The notes under the pieces were generated by a model, which had not been told where the DNA came from, ran no database searches, and saw nothing but the letters and a program-made list of their open reading frames with translations. A DNA stretch of 64,000 bases from Mucilaginibacter sp. PAMC 26640 (lineage in GTDB: Bacteria > Bacteroidota > Bacteroidia > Sphingobacteriales > Sphingobacteriaceae): contig CP014773.1 in the NCBI GenBank assembly GCA_001596135.1, forward strand, positions 3,162,001 to 3,226,000. Direction: 5' to 3'. Position numbers and translations under genes: made by a program. This document shows, piece after piece, positions 16,515 through 25,064 of this stretch; positions within the stretch are counted from its first letter, which is position 1, and each line of letters opens with the position of its first letter.

Positions 16515-17498
16515 ATGAATAGTATCAACGTAGCCCTTTTAGCCGGCGGTTATTCCGGCGAATATGAAGTATCGCTTAACAGCGCCAGAAATATTGCCGC
16601 CAATCTCAATGCTGAAAAATATAAGGTGTATACAATTTTAATTAACCGGGGCAACTGGATCTATAGTAATGATGGCGAAACTGTTGAAGTAAATAAGAAT
16701 GATTTTAGTATCATTTTAAATGGAGAATTGGTTAATTTCGATTTTGCTTTTATCACCGTTCACGGCACACCGGGTGAGGATGGTAAGTTGCAGGGTTATT
16801 TTGATATGATCGGCATTCCTTATAACACCTGTGATGCAACTACCTCTGCTATCACCATGAATAAGGCCTATACCAAAGCAATTGTGCATGGCATCCACGG
16901 CTTAAATACTGCAAGATCAATGCAACTTCACCAGCGCGACATGCACGATACTGCCACCATTGCCGCTAATTTAAAATTTCCGTTGTTTATTAAACCAAAC
17001 AACGGTGGCAGCAGTGTAGGCATGAGTAAAGTACACAATGTAGCAGGTTTGCAATCTGCCCTTGATAAAGCATTCCATGAAGATCCGCAGATCCTGGTCG
17101 AAGAGTTTATTAAAGGAAGAGAGTTCAGTATCGGCCTGGCACGGTTAAATGGCAAGATTGTAGTGCTGCCTGCCACGGAACTGATCACTACCAAAGAATT
17201 TTTTGATTATGAGGCCAAATATAGTCCGGGTTTTACCGAAGAAATAACCCCAGCCGATTTGCCTGCCGAAAAAATACACGAGATAGGGGAGATTGTTACT
17301 AACGTGTATATGCGGCTTAATTGCCGGGGTATGGTGCGCGTTGATTTTATTTTATTGGATGATACACAAGAATTCTATTTTATAGAAATAAATACCACTC
17401 CTGGACAATCATCTGCCAGCCTGATACCGCAGCAGGTAAGGGCGGCCGGTTTGAACGTTCCGGATTTTTATAGCGCCCTGATCGAAGGAGCCAGGTAA
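16515..17498 (+). CDS. ddl: D-alanine--D-alanine ligase
   Basis: 327 residues. ATP-grasp ligase that joins two D-Ala for peptidoglycan precursors in the cytoplasm. The N-terminal loop LLAGGYSGEYEVSLNSARNI binds the first D-Ala; the central domain has FIKPNNGGSSVGMSKV (ATP-binding loop) and EEFIKGREFSIGLARL; the C-terminal EINTTPGQSSASLIPQQ supplies the metal and second substrate site. Length and motif order are standard. Divergent from the PASTA/MltG operon, so both face cell-wall synthesis. Monocistronic as far as visible. Confidence 0.96.
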   Translation: MNSINVALLAGGYSGEYEVSLNSARNIAANLNAEKYKVYTILINRGNWIYSNDGETVEVNKNDFSIILNGELVNFDFAFITVHGTPGEDGKLQGYFDMIGIPYNTCDATTSAITMNKAYTKAIVHGIHGLNTARSMQLHQRDMHDTATIAANLKFPLFIKPNNGGSSVGMSKVHNVAGLQSALDKAFHEDPQILVEEFIKGREFSIGLARLNGKIVVLPATELITTKEFFDYEAKYSPGFTEEITPADLPAEKIHEIGEIVTNVYMRLNCRGMVRVDFILLDDTQEFYFIEINTTPGQSSASLIPQQVRAAGLNVPDFYSALIEGAR

Positions 17499-17713
17499 AG
17501 ATTAAGTCTGTGTGTTATTTTTGAAGCTTTGTATATAGGGGGGATCGGTATTTTTATGATTAAATGCTGGTGTTTTTTACATTCATTTTTATTTAATTTT
17601 TTGGCGTAAGTTATTGGTATAAATATTGTTAGGTTATGTTGCAGGTATATAAATGGTCAAATTGATTTGTTTAAATACCTACCCGTCCAGAATAACTTAA
17701 AACTCGCCAAATA

Positions 17714-18013
17714 ATGAATACATTAAAAAAAAACGCACGGAAATTTAATAGTGCTTTAACCATGCGCGTTATCGATCTGCACGATCAGGGGTATACAGAC
17801 GATTTTATGCCTATGAAGAATCGTCATTTCTTATGCCTTCAGGATAGTGTCGATTTTGCTGTTGAAGATTTGAATATCCGGGTGATTGCTGAGGCGTTTG
17901 ATCAGCAAACTAAAACTACCAAATACATCCACACGATCGAGACCATAAATGGCTCAAAAGGATTGCTGGTAAGTGATGTTGATTGCTGTGGCGATGCTTT
18001 TTTAGCTAATTGA
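17714..18013 (+). CDS. Small hypothetical protein
   Basis: 99 residues: a basic N-terminus (MNTLKKNARKFNSALTMRVIDLHDQGY) followed by a mixed alpha/beta domain (FLCLQDSVDFAVEDLNIRVI; TTKYIHTIETINGSKGLLV) ending in VDCCGDAF. No signal peptide. The pattern of a conserved small cytoplasmic Bacteroidota protein is plausible but I cannot name a family. It is isolated by 215 bp from ddl and converges with the thioesterase at 18105. Confidence 0.6.
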   Translation: MNTLKKNARKFNSALTMRVIDLHDQGYTDDFMPMKNRHFLCLQDSVDFAVEDLNIRVIAEAFDQQTKTTKYIHTIETINGSKGLLVSDVDCCGDAFLAN

Positions 18014-18104
18014 GCTTTGGTTTTGTTTGTTGCCAAACCACGGAAAATGAATGCATTCAATTTGGATAATTGGTTAACATTTAAATGTCGACCAATTCAT
18101 CAAA

Positions 18105-18524
18105 TCAAATCCCGTAATGTTCAATTACATCTGCTGGCACTTTAGTGCCCCGGCCGGTTGCCATATCAATCATTACGTAGTCAAAATAACCATCGCAACA
18201 GATCTTTTTAGTAGCTTTATTGGTAATGGTAAAGTTTACCCGGCAACCTTTATCGTTGATACTTTCGATGCCGGTACGTACTAGAAAGTAATCCCCCATT
18301 ACCAACGCCCGTTTATAGTCCATATATACTGCGCGTACCACCCAGCCAAAGCCGCGTTCCATAAATTTTTCCATCGCCATTCCATAACAGGTTTCCATTT
18401 GCTCATAACGGGCTGCAAGTACATAATCAAAATACTTACTATTGTGCACATGTTGAAACATGTCAATATCATCGGGGCGTACGCGGTGTTCGGTTTGGAA
18501 GGTAGAGTAGATTCTTTCGCTCAT
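18105..18524 (-). CDS. Acyl-CoA thioesterase (hot-dog fold)
   Basis: 139 residues with a single hot-dog domain. The signature VRPDDIDMFQHVHNSKYFDYVL (residues ~14-35) matches the 4HBT family start with its conserved Asp and the NxxY motif, and GFGWVVRAVYMDYKRALVMGDYF is the following strand pair. It hydrolyses acyl-CoA thioesters; the true substrate is unknown. Paralogous in fold, but not close in sequence, to the gene at 13736. Monocistronic, convergent with the small gene before it. Confidence 0.88.
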   Translation of the reverse strand: MSERIYSTFQTEHRVRPDDIDMFQHVHNSKYFDYVLAARYEQMETCYGMAMEKFMERGFGWVVRAVYMDYKRALVMGDYFLVRTGIESINDKGCRVNFTITNKATKKICCDGYFDYVMIDMATGRGTKVPADVIEHYGI

Positions 18525-18609
18525 TATTGATTTACTTAGTTTCTGTTTATTTGTTTTAAAAATGACATCTTAATTAAAACGCAATGGGTATTAACAACAA
18601 AACAGACAG

Positions 18610-18861
18610 GTGATCGCGCTGGGTTTGAGCAAAGATATATTAAAACCGTATTCCGACCCGCACAGGTTTTATCATACACTGGAACACTTGGACGATGTAT
18701 GGGATCAATTGGCAAAGAAAGGATTTGACAACAACGATGCGCTCTTGTTAGCCGCAATGTTTCAACTCAAATCCACTCCAAAACATCACAAACAGCCCTT
18801 GCACATATTAAAGCATAACTGTATCTTTGCGCCACAATTAATAGAATTATTCACGCTTTAG
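18610..18861 (+). pseudogene. Remnant of an HD-superfamily hydrolase
   Basis: The conceptual protein keeps only the N-terminal signature of small predicted metal-dependent HD phosphohydrolases: YSDPHRFYHTLEHLDDVWDQL, then ALLLAAMFQ. In intact members the last segment runs into a catalytic (W/M)FHD motif; here HD is replaced by QL and the sequence ends 32 residues later. About two thirds of the domain is missing. No ATG is present near the start. The remnant's 3' part now contains the rpsO promoter (18799-18829), which may explain why it persists. Confidence 0.65.
18799..18829 (+). promoter_or_regulatory. rpsO promoter
   Basis: TTG (18799-18801), a 20-base spacer and TATCTTTG (18822-18829) match the Bacteroidota consensus. 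The start of transcription would be near 18836, leaving a leader of about 40 bases before rpsO at 18875. It lies inside the HD-domain remnant. Confidence 0.75.
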
Positions 18862-18874
18862 TATTATTCACGTA

Positions 18875-19153
18875 ATGTATTTAAGTAAAGAAGCAAAGGT
18901 AGAGATCTTTGCAAAACACGGTAAAAGCGCAACTGACACCGGTTCAACCGAAGGACAGGTAGCGTTATTCACCACCCGTATCGCACATTTAACCGGTCAC
19001 CTGAAAAAAAACAAACATGATTTTTCAACCCAGTTATCACTGCAAAAATTAGTAGGTAAACGCCGCGGATTGCTGGCATACTTATTCAAAAAAGATATCA
19101 ACAGGTATCGTGCTATCATCAAAGCGTTAGCGCTTAGGGATATCATCAAGTAA
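18875..19153 (+). CDS. rpsO: 30S ribosomal protein S15
   Basis: 92 residues with the whole S15 signature: FAKHGKSATDTGSTEGQVALFTTRI, then LTGHLKKNKHDFSTQ and KRRGLLAYLFKKDINRY. S15 binds 16S rRNA early in assembly of the small subunit platform. The neighbour pnp follows in the same direction, as in many bacteria; here a terminator hairpin at 19173-19205 separates them, so pnp may depend partly on readthrough or its own promoter. Confidence 0.97.
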   Translation: MYLSKEAKVEIFAKHGKSATDTGSTEGQVALFTTRIAHLTGHLKKNKHDFSTQLSLQKLVGKRRGLLAYLFKKDINRYRAIIKALALRDIIK

Positions 19154-19172
19154 TCCTCCTGAAAATTTTCAA

Positions 19173-19205
19173 AAAGCCGTCCGCACTATGCAGGATGGCT
19201 TTTTT
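19173..19205 (+). terminator. Terminator after rpsO
   Basis: GCCGTCC, a ten-base loop and GGATGGC (one G-T pair) followed by six T. It would end the rpsO message before pnp. Confidence 0.75.
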
Positions 19206-19311
19206 ACTTTTTGAAACCATTATTGATGCGCTTAACCGTATCAACATTGCTTCAAAAGCCGCAGTAAACCGGCAACAAATTCGCATCGACACTATACACA
19301 CATAAAACCGG

Positions 19312-19336
19312 GGTGCTCCTGAAGATGAAAAGCACC
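19312..19336 (+). promoter_or_regulatory. Hairpin in the pnp leader
   Basis: GGTGCT (19312-19317) pairs exactly with AGCACC (19331-19336), loop 13 bases, ending 16 bases before the pnp ATG. In other bacteria PNPase controls its own mRNA through a leader stem; whether this one does so is an inference from position only. Confidence 0.4.
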
Positions 19337-19352
19337 TCACAACACAAAAAAG

Positions 19353-21479
19353 ATGAGTTTAAAAGTAATTAAAAAGGTAATTGATTTAGGTGACGGCCGC
19401 ACCATTGAGATCGAAACCGGTAAACTGGCTAAACAGGCTGATGGCTCTGTAGTAATTAAGATGGGTGACACCATGTTATTGGCTACTGTAGTATCATCGC
19501 AAGAAGCAAAAGAAGGTATTGATTTCTTACCTCTTTCTGTAGATTATCAAGAGAAATACGCTTCCACCGGTCGTATCCCGGGTGGTTTTTTACGCCGTGA
19601 GGCTCGTTTATCAGACTATGAGGTTTTGATCTCCCGTTTGGTTGACCGTGCATTGCGCCCAATGTTCCCTGAAGATTATCATGCTGATACCCAAGTGATG
19701 ATCTCCCTGATCAGCGCTGATAAAGATATTATGCCTGATGCATTAGCTGGTTTGGCAGCATCTGCAGCATTAGCTGTTTCTGATATCCCTTTCAACGGGC
19801 CGATATCTGAAGTACGCGTTGCTAAAGTTGATGGCCAATTGGTTATTAATCCAACACTTTCACAATTAAAAACTGCAACCCTCGAATTTATTGTGGCTGG
19901 TAACCAGCACGATATCAACATGGTAGAAGGCGAAAGTGCCGAAATACAGGAAGCTGAGTTGGTTGAAGCTATTAAATTTGCCCACACTGCAATTAAGATT
20001 CAGTGTTTAGCACAAATTGAACTGGCGGAAGAAGTTGGCAAAACGGTTAAACGTACTTACAGCCACGAACACAGTAACGAAGACCTGAAGAAAGCAATTT
20101 ACGAAGCAACTTATCAGCAGGTTTACGATGTAGCTTCATCTGCTTCTGCAAAAGATGAGCGGTCGGTTAAGTTTAAGGAAGTACGTGATGCTTACATCGC
20201 TACTCTGGGCGAAATTGACGATATCACCAAGTCGCTTGCAAAAAAATATTACCACGATGTTGAATACGATGCTATCCGTAACCTTGTTTTGGATGAAGGC
20301 AAACGTTTAGACGGCCGCCATACCAAACAAATTCGCCCTATTTGGAGTGAGGTTGGTTACCTGCCATCTGCCCACGGTTCTGCCGTATTTACCCGTGGCG
20401 AAACCCAATCATTAACCACTGTTACCTTAGGTGCTAAGGACGATGAACAAATGATTGACGGTGCGTTCATCAACGGTTATCAAAAATTCTTGTTGCACTA
20501 CAATTTTCCTGGTTTCTCAACCGGTGAGGTTCGCCCTAACAGGGGTGCAGGCCGTCGTGAGATTGGTCATGGTAACTTAGCAATGCGTTCTTTAAAACGC
20601 GTGTTACCGCACGAAGATGAAAACCCATACACGATACGTATCGTTTCTGATATCCTTGAATCTAACGGTTCTTCATCAATGGCTACGGTTTGTGCCGGTA
20701 CATTGGCTTTGATGGATGCAGGTATTAAAATCAGCAACCCGGTATCTGGTATCGCAATGGGATTGATCACCAATGAAATGGGTACTAAATATGCTATCCT
20801 TTCTGATATCCTGGGTGATGAAGATCACTTAGGTGATATGGATTTTAAAGTAACCGGTACCAAAAACGGTATTGTTGCTGTGCAAATGGACTTAAAAATA
20901 AATGGCTTATCCTACGAAGTTTTAACAAATGCGTTAGATCAGGCTAAAGAAGGTCGTTTACATATCCTCGGCGAAATGGCTAAAACCATTACCGCACCAC
21001 GTGAGGACTACAAACCACACGCTCCGCGTATTGTTACCATTAAAATCGACAAAGAATTTATTGGTGCAGTTATCGGGCCCGGCGGCAAGATCATCCAGGA
21101 AATGCAACGTGAAACCGGTGCGACTATTTCTATCGAAGAAAAAGACAACCAGGGTATTGTACAGGTATTTGCCGATAACAAGGCTGCTATCGACGCCGCT
21201 TTAACCCGCATTCGCAACATCGCTTCTAAACCGGAAGTGGGCGAAATTTACGAAGGTAAAGTGAAATCAATAATGCCATTTGGTGCATTTGTTGAAATTA
21301 TGCCGGGCAAAGATGGTTTGTTACATATCTCAGAAATAGATCACCGCAGGATTGAGACCATGGACGGAATCTTCAATGTTGGTGATGAGGTACGTGTTAA
21401 ACTGCTTGACGTTGATAAGCAAGGTAAATTAAAACTTTCCCGCAAAGTTCTATTGCCTAAGCCAGAATCAAATAAGTAA
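19353..21479 (+). CDS. pnp: Polyribonucleotide nucleotidyltransferase (PNPase)
   Basis: 708 residues, normal length. Phosphorolytic 3'-5' exoribonuclease of mRNA decay, a trimer in the cytoplasm. Two RNase PH-like domains flank a helical linker (first: [20 protein letters not shown] and GGFLRREAR; second: [19 protein letters not shown] with [17 protein letters not shown]). A KH domain with [11 protein letters not shown] (about residue 570) and an S1 domain ([20 protein letters not shown]) follow. The order is canonical. It is downstream of rpsO and ends at a strong terminator. Confidence 0.98.
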   Translation: MSLKVIKKVIDLGDGRTIEIETGKLAKQADGSVVIKMGDTMLLATVVSSQEAKEGIDFLPLSVDYQEKYASTGRIPGGFLRREARLSDYEVLISRLVDRALRPMFPEDYHADTQVMISLISADKDIMPDALAGLAASAALAVSDIPFNGPISEVRVAKVDGQLVINPTLSQLKTATLEFIVAGNQHDINMVEGESAEIQEAELVEAIKFAHTAIKIQCLAQIELAEEVGKTVKRTYSHEHSNEDLKKAIYEATYQQVYDVASSASAKDERSVKFKEVRDAYIATLGEIDDITKSLAKKYYHDVEYDAIRNLVLDEGKRLDGRHTKQIRPIWSEVGYLPSAHGSAVFTRGETQSLTTVTLGAKDDEQMIDGAFINGYQKFLLHYNFPGFSTGEVRPNRGAGRREIGHGNLAMRSLKRVLPHEDENPYTIRIVSDILESNGSSSMATVCAGTLALMDAGIKISNPVSGIAMGLITNEMGTKYAILSDILGDEDHLGDMDFKVTGTKNGIVAVQMDLKINGLSYEVLTNALDQAKEGRLHILGEMAKTITAPREDYKPHAPRIVTIKIDKEFIGAVIGPGGKIIQEMQRETGATISIEEKDNQGIVQVFADNKAAIDAALTRIRNIASKPEVGEIYEGKVKSIMPFGAFVEIMPGKDGLLHISEIDHRRIETMDGIFNVGDEVRVKLLDVDKQGKLKLSRKVLLPKPESNK

Positions 21480-21486
21480 TTTGAAT

Positions 21487-21531
21487 TTATAAATAATAAA
21501 ACCCTCTAAATGAGGGTTTTATTATTTATAA
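21487..21531 (+). terminator. Terminator after pnp
   Basis: A 20-bp perfect inverted repeat (21487-21506 with 21512-21531, loop TAAAT) whose core is AAAACCCTC/GAGGGTTTT. Flanked by A and T runs it can work in both directions. Confidence 0.85.
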
Positions 21532-21632
21532 TAGTTTTTTTTGAAAAATAAAAAACAATTTGGTAGCCCGGCAGGTTTGCTAAAATTAAGAGCAGAATTC
21601 TATCAGAGAATGTAAAGCGGTCCATATCGAAA

Positions 21633-21902
21633 ATGACACCTACTAGTACGAATGATCCTCTAGGTTTTCTGAATAATACGCATGGTATGGGGGGGCAGCA
21701 AACCGACCTTATCCAGCAGCTATTGTACGAAATAATAAGGGTTAAGGAGCTGATTACTTACTATGATTCTATCCCAAACGGGGCGGGGCAGCTCGGTTCG
21801 TCCATACTGAACGAATTAGTTACCGAAGCATACAATTCATTGGTGAATTACGATACCGTACTGATGAAAAAATATTACGATCTTTTGCTGAACTGCGATT
21901 GA
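21633..21902 (+). CDS. Small hypothetical protein
   Basis: 89 residues, MTPTSTNDPLGFLNNTHGMG at the start, then a helical body (LIQQLLYEIIRVKELITYY; NELVTEAYNSLVNYDTVLM) with a Gly-rich break. No signal peptide or membrane segment. Not recognised. It converges with udk, whose stop lies six bases away. Confidence 0.55.
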   Translation: MTPTSTNDPLGFLNNTHGMGGQQTDLIQQLLYEIIRVKELITYYDSIPNGAGQLGSSILNELVTEAYNSLVNYDTVLMKKYYDLLLNCD

Positions 21903-21908
21903 TCCAAA

Positions 21909-22547
21909 TTATTTCCCCAAAACCTTTTCCCTCAGTTCTTCTGAAATTTTATCGGTCACTTCTATGATATGATCTGCTAAGTGTCCGTTGTTGACGACAA
22001 CCTTGTCGCAAATTTCTCTGAATGGCAACAGGAACTCTTTATAAGCCGGTACAACATGGTGATGCCATTTGTATTGCACATCTTCATTAGAATAGCCTCG
22101 CTCTGCCAGGTCGCGTTTCAGGCGTCTCTTTAAAGCAATTTCTTCGTCAGCCTCGATAAAAATGGTCATGTCAAGATCGTTGGCGATCTTTTTGAAATGA
22201 AGGATAAAAAGCCCTTCTACTATGATGATAGGTGCAGGTTTGATCTCCAAAATCCTGGGTACGGCATCGGGATTATTAAAGGTATATTCCTTCTGAAATA
22301 CCGTTTCCCAGCGCATCAATTTGCTGATGTCGCTTTCGAAAAGATCGGCATTAATAGTAGTAGGCAGGTCAAAGTTGTAAAGCTTATTTTCCTCCTTGGT
22401 CATGTTATGCGCCACGGGGATATAGTAATCATCCTGCGATACGAGGCAAACTTCCTCAGCTGTAAAATGCTCCAGAAAACATTTCAAAAAAAAAGTCTTG
22501 CCACTTCCGCTTCCGCCGGCAACACCTATTACATAAGGTTTATTCAT
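21909..22547 (-). CDS. udk: Uridine kinase
   Basis: 212 residues. The P-loop GVAGGSGSGKTFF (residues ~8-20) and the phosphoribulokinase/uridine kinase pattern (LVSQDDYY, FDLPTTINADLF, IIIVEGLFIL, RRLKRDLAERGY) identify a uridine/cytidine kinase of pyrimidine salvage, cytoplasmic. Length is standard. The ATG overlaps the end of the LysM gene by eight bases, so udk is the last gene of a three-gene operon (DUF4905, LysM, udk). Paralogous kinases such as phosphoribulokinase are excluded by size. Confidence 0.93.
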   Translation of the reverse strand: MNKPYVIGVAGGSGSGKTFFLKCFLEHFTAEEVCLVSQDDYYIPVAHNMTKEENKLYNFDLPTTINADLFESDISKLMRWETVFQKEYTFNNPDAVPRILEIKPAPIIIVEGLFILHFKKIANDLDMTIFIEADEEIALKRRLKRDLAERGYSNEDVQYKWHHHVVPAYKEFLLPFREICDKVVVNNGHLADHIIEVTDKISEELREKVLGK

Positions 22548-23589
22548 TCGGTGTTCCGTAGCTAATATTTACGTGAAAACGTTTATCAAGGGCACCAATT
22601 GAGCTGGCAACATTTTTAGTCAGTACTACTACCACATCTTTTGTTTCCTGGGTATCAGTAAAGCGGCCTACAACCTTCGCAAAAGTACTTTTACCGGTCA
22701 TCGGATTGGTAATGCGCATTACCGTACCGATAGGAGCGGTGCGGTGCAGGATTAATTTTTTATTTGGATCCAGGCTGGTATCGGTTATCCAGGTTGCTAC
22801 TCCGCGTTCATTTTTTTCAAACAAGCCATATTTATTTGTACCAGGACGGTGCTCTCCCATGGTATCTGCCGGTGCCACCATGGTGCTGTCGCGTTTAGTA
22901 AGCAGGCTATCATTAGGCTGTGTTACTGGTGGGACTGCCGCAGGGGCAGGAGGCACGCCAGAGCGGATCTGCAAAACCTGGCCCGGTACAATGCTGGTTG
23001 TAAGCTTATTGATAGCCGTAATATCATCTACTGTTGTACCAAAGCGTTTTGCAATGCTGTAAAGCGTTTCTCCCGCTGATACCTTATACTGCTGGGTGGT
23101 AATACCGCCCGAATTGCTGTTTGCAACTTCTTGTGCTGTTTTTTGCTGCACGCTTTTTGGCTGCGGCGATGTGGTGGTTGCAGCTGGTGTGCCAGTTACG
23201 ATCGGAGTGGTTACAACCGGCGTAGTAACGACAGTTGTAGTGGTCACTGTAGGTTGCTGCACAACTGGTTTGGTTTGCGGTTGCTGAGATGGGGTAGTAG
23301 TCGCTACAGTTGTTGGGGTGCTTGCAGTACCAAAAGGCCTTTCGGTTGGCACCTTTATCACCTTGCCAATTTGCATACTGGCATTGTTATTAAATTCTAT
23401 AATAATTTTTGGGCTAACACCATATTTACGGCCAAGCGAGTAATAATTATCTTTAGGGTCAAGCTTATGGAGGATGATTTTTTTACCGTTCTGATTTTCT
23501 ACGCCTACAGAATCTACCATCGGGCGGGAAAATGCAGCTGCGGATACGGCAAGTAATATGGTGGATAATAATACTGTTTTAAACTTCAT
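22540..23589 (-). CDS. LysM and RlpA-like envelope protein
   Basis: 349 residues. A signal peptide (KTVLLSTILLAVSAAAFS) leads to a first LysM-like repeat (KLDPKDNYYSLGRKYGVSPK, residues ~41-60), a long Thr/Pro/Val/Gln linker (~85-145), a second and clearer LysM (YKVSAGETLYSIAKRFGTTV) and a C-terminal double-psi barrel of RlpA type (GVATWITDTSLDPNKKLILH, APIGTVMRITNP, VVGRFTDTQETKDVVV). The usual catalytic Asp of RlpA lytic transglycosylases is not evident, so it may only bind peptidoglycan. Secreted; first partner in an operon with DUF4905 and udk. Confidence 0.88.
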   Translation of the reverse strand: MKFKTVLLSTILLAVSAAAFSRPMVDSVGVENQNGKKIILHKLDPKDNYYSLGRKYGVSPKIIIEFNNNASMQIGKVIKVPTERPFGTASTPTTVATTTPSQQPQTKPVVQQPTVTTTTVVTTPVVTTPIVTGTPAATTTSPQPKSVQQKTAQEVANSNSGGITTQQYKVSAGETLYSIAKRFGTTVDDITAINKLTTSIVPGQVLQIRSGVPPAPAAVPPVTQPNDSLLTKRDSTMVAPADTMGEHRPGTNKYGLFEKNERGVATWITDTSLDPNKKLILHRTAPIGTVMRITNPMTGKSTFAKVVGRFTDTQETKDVVVVLTKNVASSIGALDKRFHVNISYGTPNE

Positions 23590-23610
23590 ATTTTATTATT
23601 GTACAGCGCA

Positions 23611-24369
23611 TTACAGATGTAAAACGATTATTTCTGTTTTGTTTTTAATATAAACCAGCGCATTTTTATGTAATACAAACGCCTCGGGTTGCAATTTTTG
23701 TATACCACTATTTAATAAATCGGCATATACCCTAGTTGCACCGTCTGTAATTAACAAATGCTGTTGCAGCACGCCGTTTTTAAACGCGTGCAAAGATACA
23801 ATTCTATAATTATTGTGATGGAGGTAATGTGCGATATTTCCAACCGCTTCAATCTCTACCGGTATCATTGCAAGCTGATCGGTTGAGCATAGTTGGGGTA
23901 TGACTATGCTATTCGGCAAAGGTTTATCGTCTTCTGCGTGGTTTCTCAGTACTTTTCCGGTTTTTATATCGGCAAGTAATAGTTTAGCCGGCTGTAAATT
24001 GCTGTTGTAAATTGCTGGCCCGTTAATGGTAAGGTGATCGAAAGCGTGGCTATAATTGCTCCAGATCTCACCGGAGGTAAGGGCATTTATGGCCATAATG
24101 CCTTTGTGCTCGGGGCCGCTTTCGTGCTTGTAGTAGTGCAACAATGCAACGCCATCGTATACACACTCTACTCCGGTAAGCCAACGCTCATCGGTCCGAT
24201 AGTTTTCAAAGTAAATTTTGCCCGATGTAAGGCTGATAGCTGCGAAAGACACTTGCTTATCGGTTTCATTTCGTACCTCAACAACCATTGTATCGGTTAG
24301 TTCATCTATCTCCATCCGCCAGATGGTTCCTCCAAAATTATGCTTAACGCTTGGTTGTAACATTGTCAT
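23611..24369 (-). CDS. DUF4905-family protein
   Basis: 252 residues starting MTMLQPSVKHNFGGTIWRME. The pattern of short beta strands separated by turns, with W-rich repeats (FGGTIWRMEIDE, ALTSGEIWSNYSHAF), fits the Bacteroidota-specific DUF4905, which looks like a small beta-propeller. No signal peptide, so it is likely cytoplasmic. First gene of the operon leading to the LysM/RlpA-like gene (21 bp gap) and udk. Function unknown. The family name is from memory of the pattern. Confidence 0.65.
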   Translation of the reverse strand: MTMLQPSVKHNFGGTIWRMEIDELTDTMVVEVRNETDKQVSFAAISLTSGKIYFENYRTDERWLTGVECVYDGVALLHYYKHESGPEHKGIMAINALTSGEIWSNYSHAFDHLTINGPAIYNSNLQPAKLLLADIKTGKVLRNHAEDDKPLPNSIVIPQLCSTDQLAMIPVEIEAVGNIAHYLHHNNYRIVSLHAFKNGVLQQHLLITDGATRVYADLLNSGIQKLQPEAFVLHKNALVYIKNKTEIIVLHL

Positions 24370-24467
24370 TTATGCTGCAAATATGATTATTAATATCATT
24401 TGTGCCTTACCTTTATCAACAACAGGATCTAAAACATGTTATCACTAAAACACATATAATTTATATT

Positions 24468-24947
24468 ATGGACGCTAAAGAAATAAGCTTAGAAGAAAAG
24501 GCAGTAAAACCGGTTGTAGATCATTTGAATGAGCTATTGGCTAATTATCACATCCACTACCAGAAATTGCGTGGCTGCCACTGGAATGTAAAAGGTAAAA
24601 GTTTTTTTACCCTGCATGTTAAGTTTGAGGAACTGTACACAGCGGCATTAACTACTATTGATGAGCTTGCCGAAAGAATTCTGACCCTTGGAAAGCCTCC
24701 GTATAGTACTTTTAATGATTATATACAAAAATCAAGCTTAAAAGAAATTGATACCATTGGCATGCTGGATACCGATATGGTAAAAGCGTTGATAGAAGAC
24801 ATGGCCAGCCTGATAGAAATGGAACGTGAAATCCTTGACATTACCGCAAATGCTGGTGATGACGGTACGAACGATATGGTCAATCGGTTTATGCAGTTCA
24901 AAGAGAAGAACACCTGGATGCTAAGATCGTTTGTTAACGAAGATTAG
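24468..24947 (+). CDS. dps: Dps-like ferritin family protein
   Basis: 159 residues from the ATG at 24468 (MDAKEISLEEKAVKPVVDHLN); an earlier in-frame codon lies in non-coding sequence. The Dps pattern is clear: LNELLANYHIHYQKLRGCHWNVKG, FFTLHVKFEELYTAALTTIDELAERIL, the residues of the inter-subunit ferroxidase site (His of CHWNVKG, Asp/Glu of TIDELAERI). Dps dodecamers oxidise and store iron and protect DNA during stress. Single gene; shares a bidirectional terminator with the converging porin gene. Confidence 0.9.
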   Translation: MDAKEISLEEKAVKPVVDHLNELLANYHIHYQKLRGCHWNVKGKSFFTLHVKFEELYTAALTTIDELAERILTLGKPPYSTFNDYIQKSSLKEIDTIGMLDTDMVKALIEDMASLIEMEREILDITANAGDDGTNDMVNRFMQFKEKNTWMLRSFVNED

Positions 24948-25005
24948 CTAGCATAGATTACAACGGGGGAATGTAAGCTACGTTCACAGGAGCGAATACG
25001 AAAAC

Positions 25006-25040
25006 AAAAAAAGCGATGAGTCATTCTCATCGCTTTTTTT
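25006..25040. terminator. Bidirectional terminator
   Basis: Seven A, GCGATGAG, loop TCATT, CTCATCGC, seven T: a perfect hairpin with T-runs on both strands, between the convergent dps-like gene and the FadL-like gene. Confidence 0.9.
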
Positions 25041-25064
25041 ACAAATTAGATTTTTTTTAAAATA

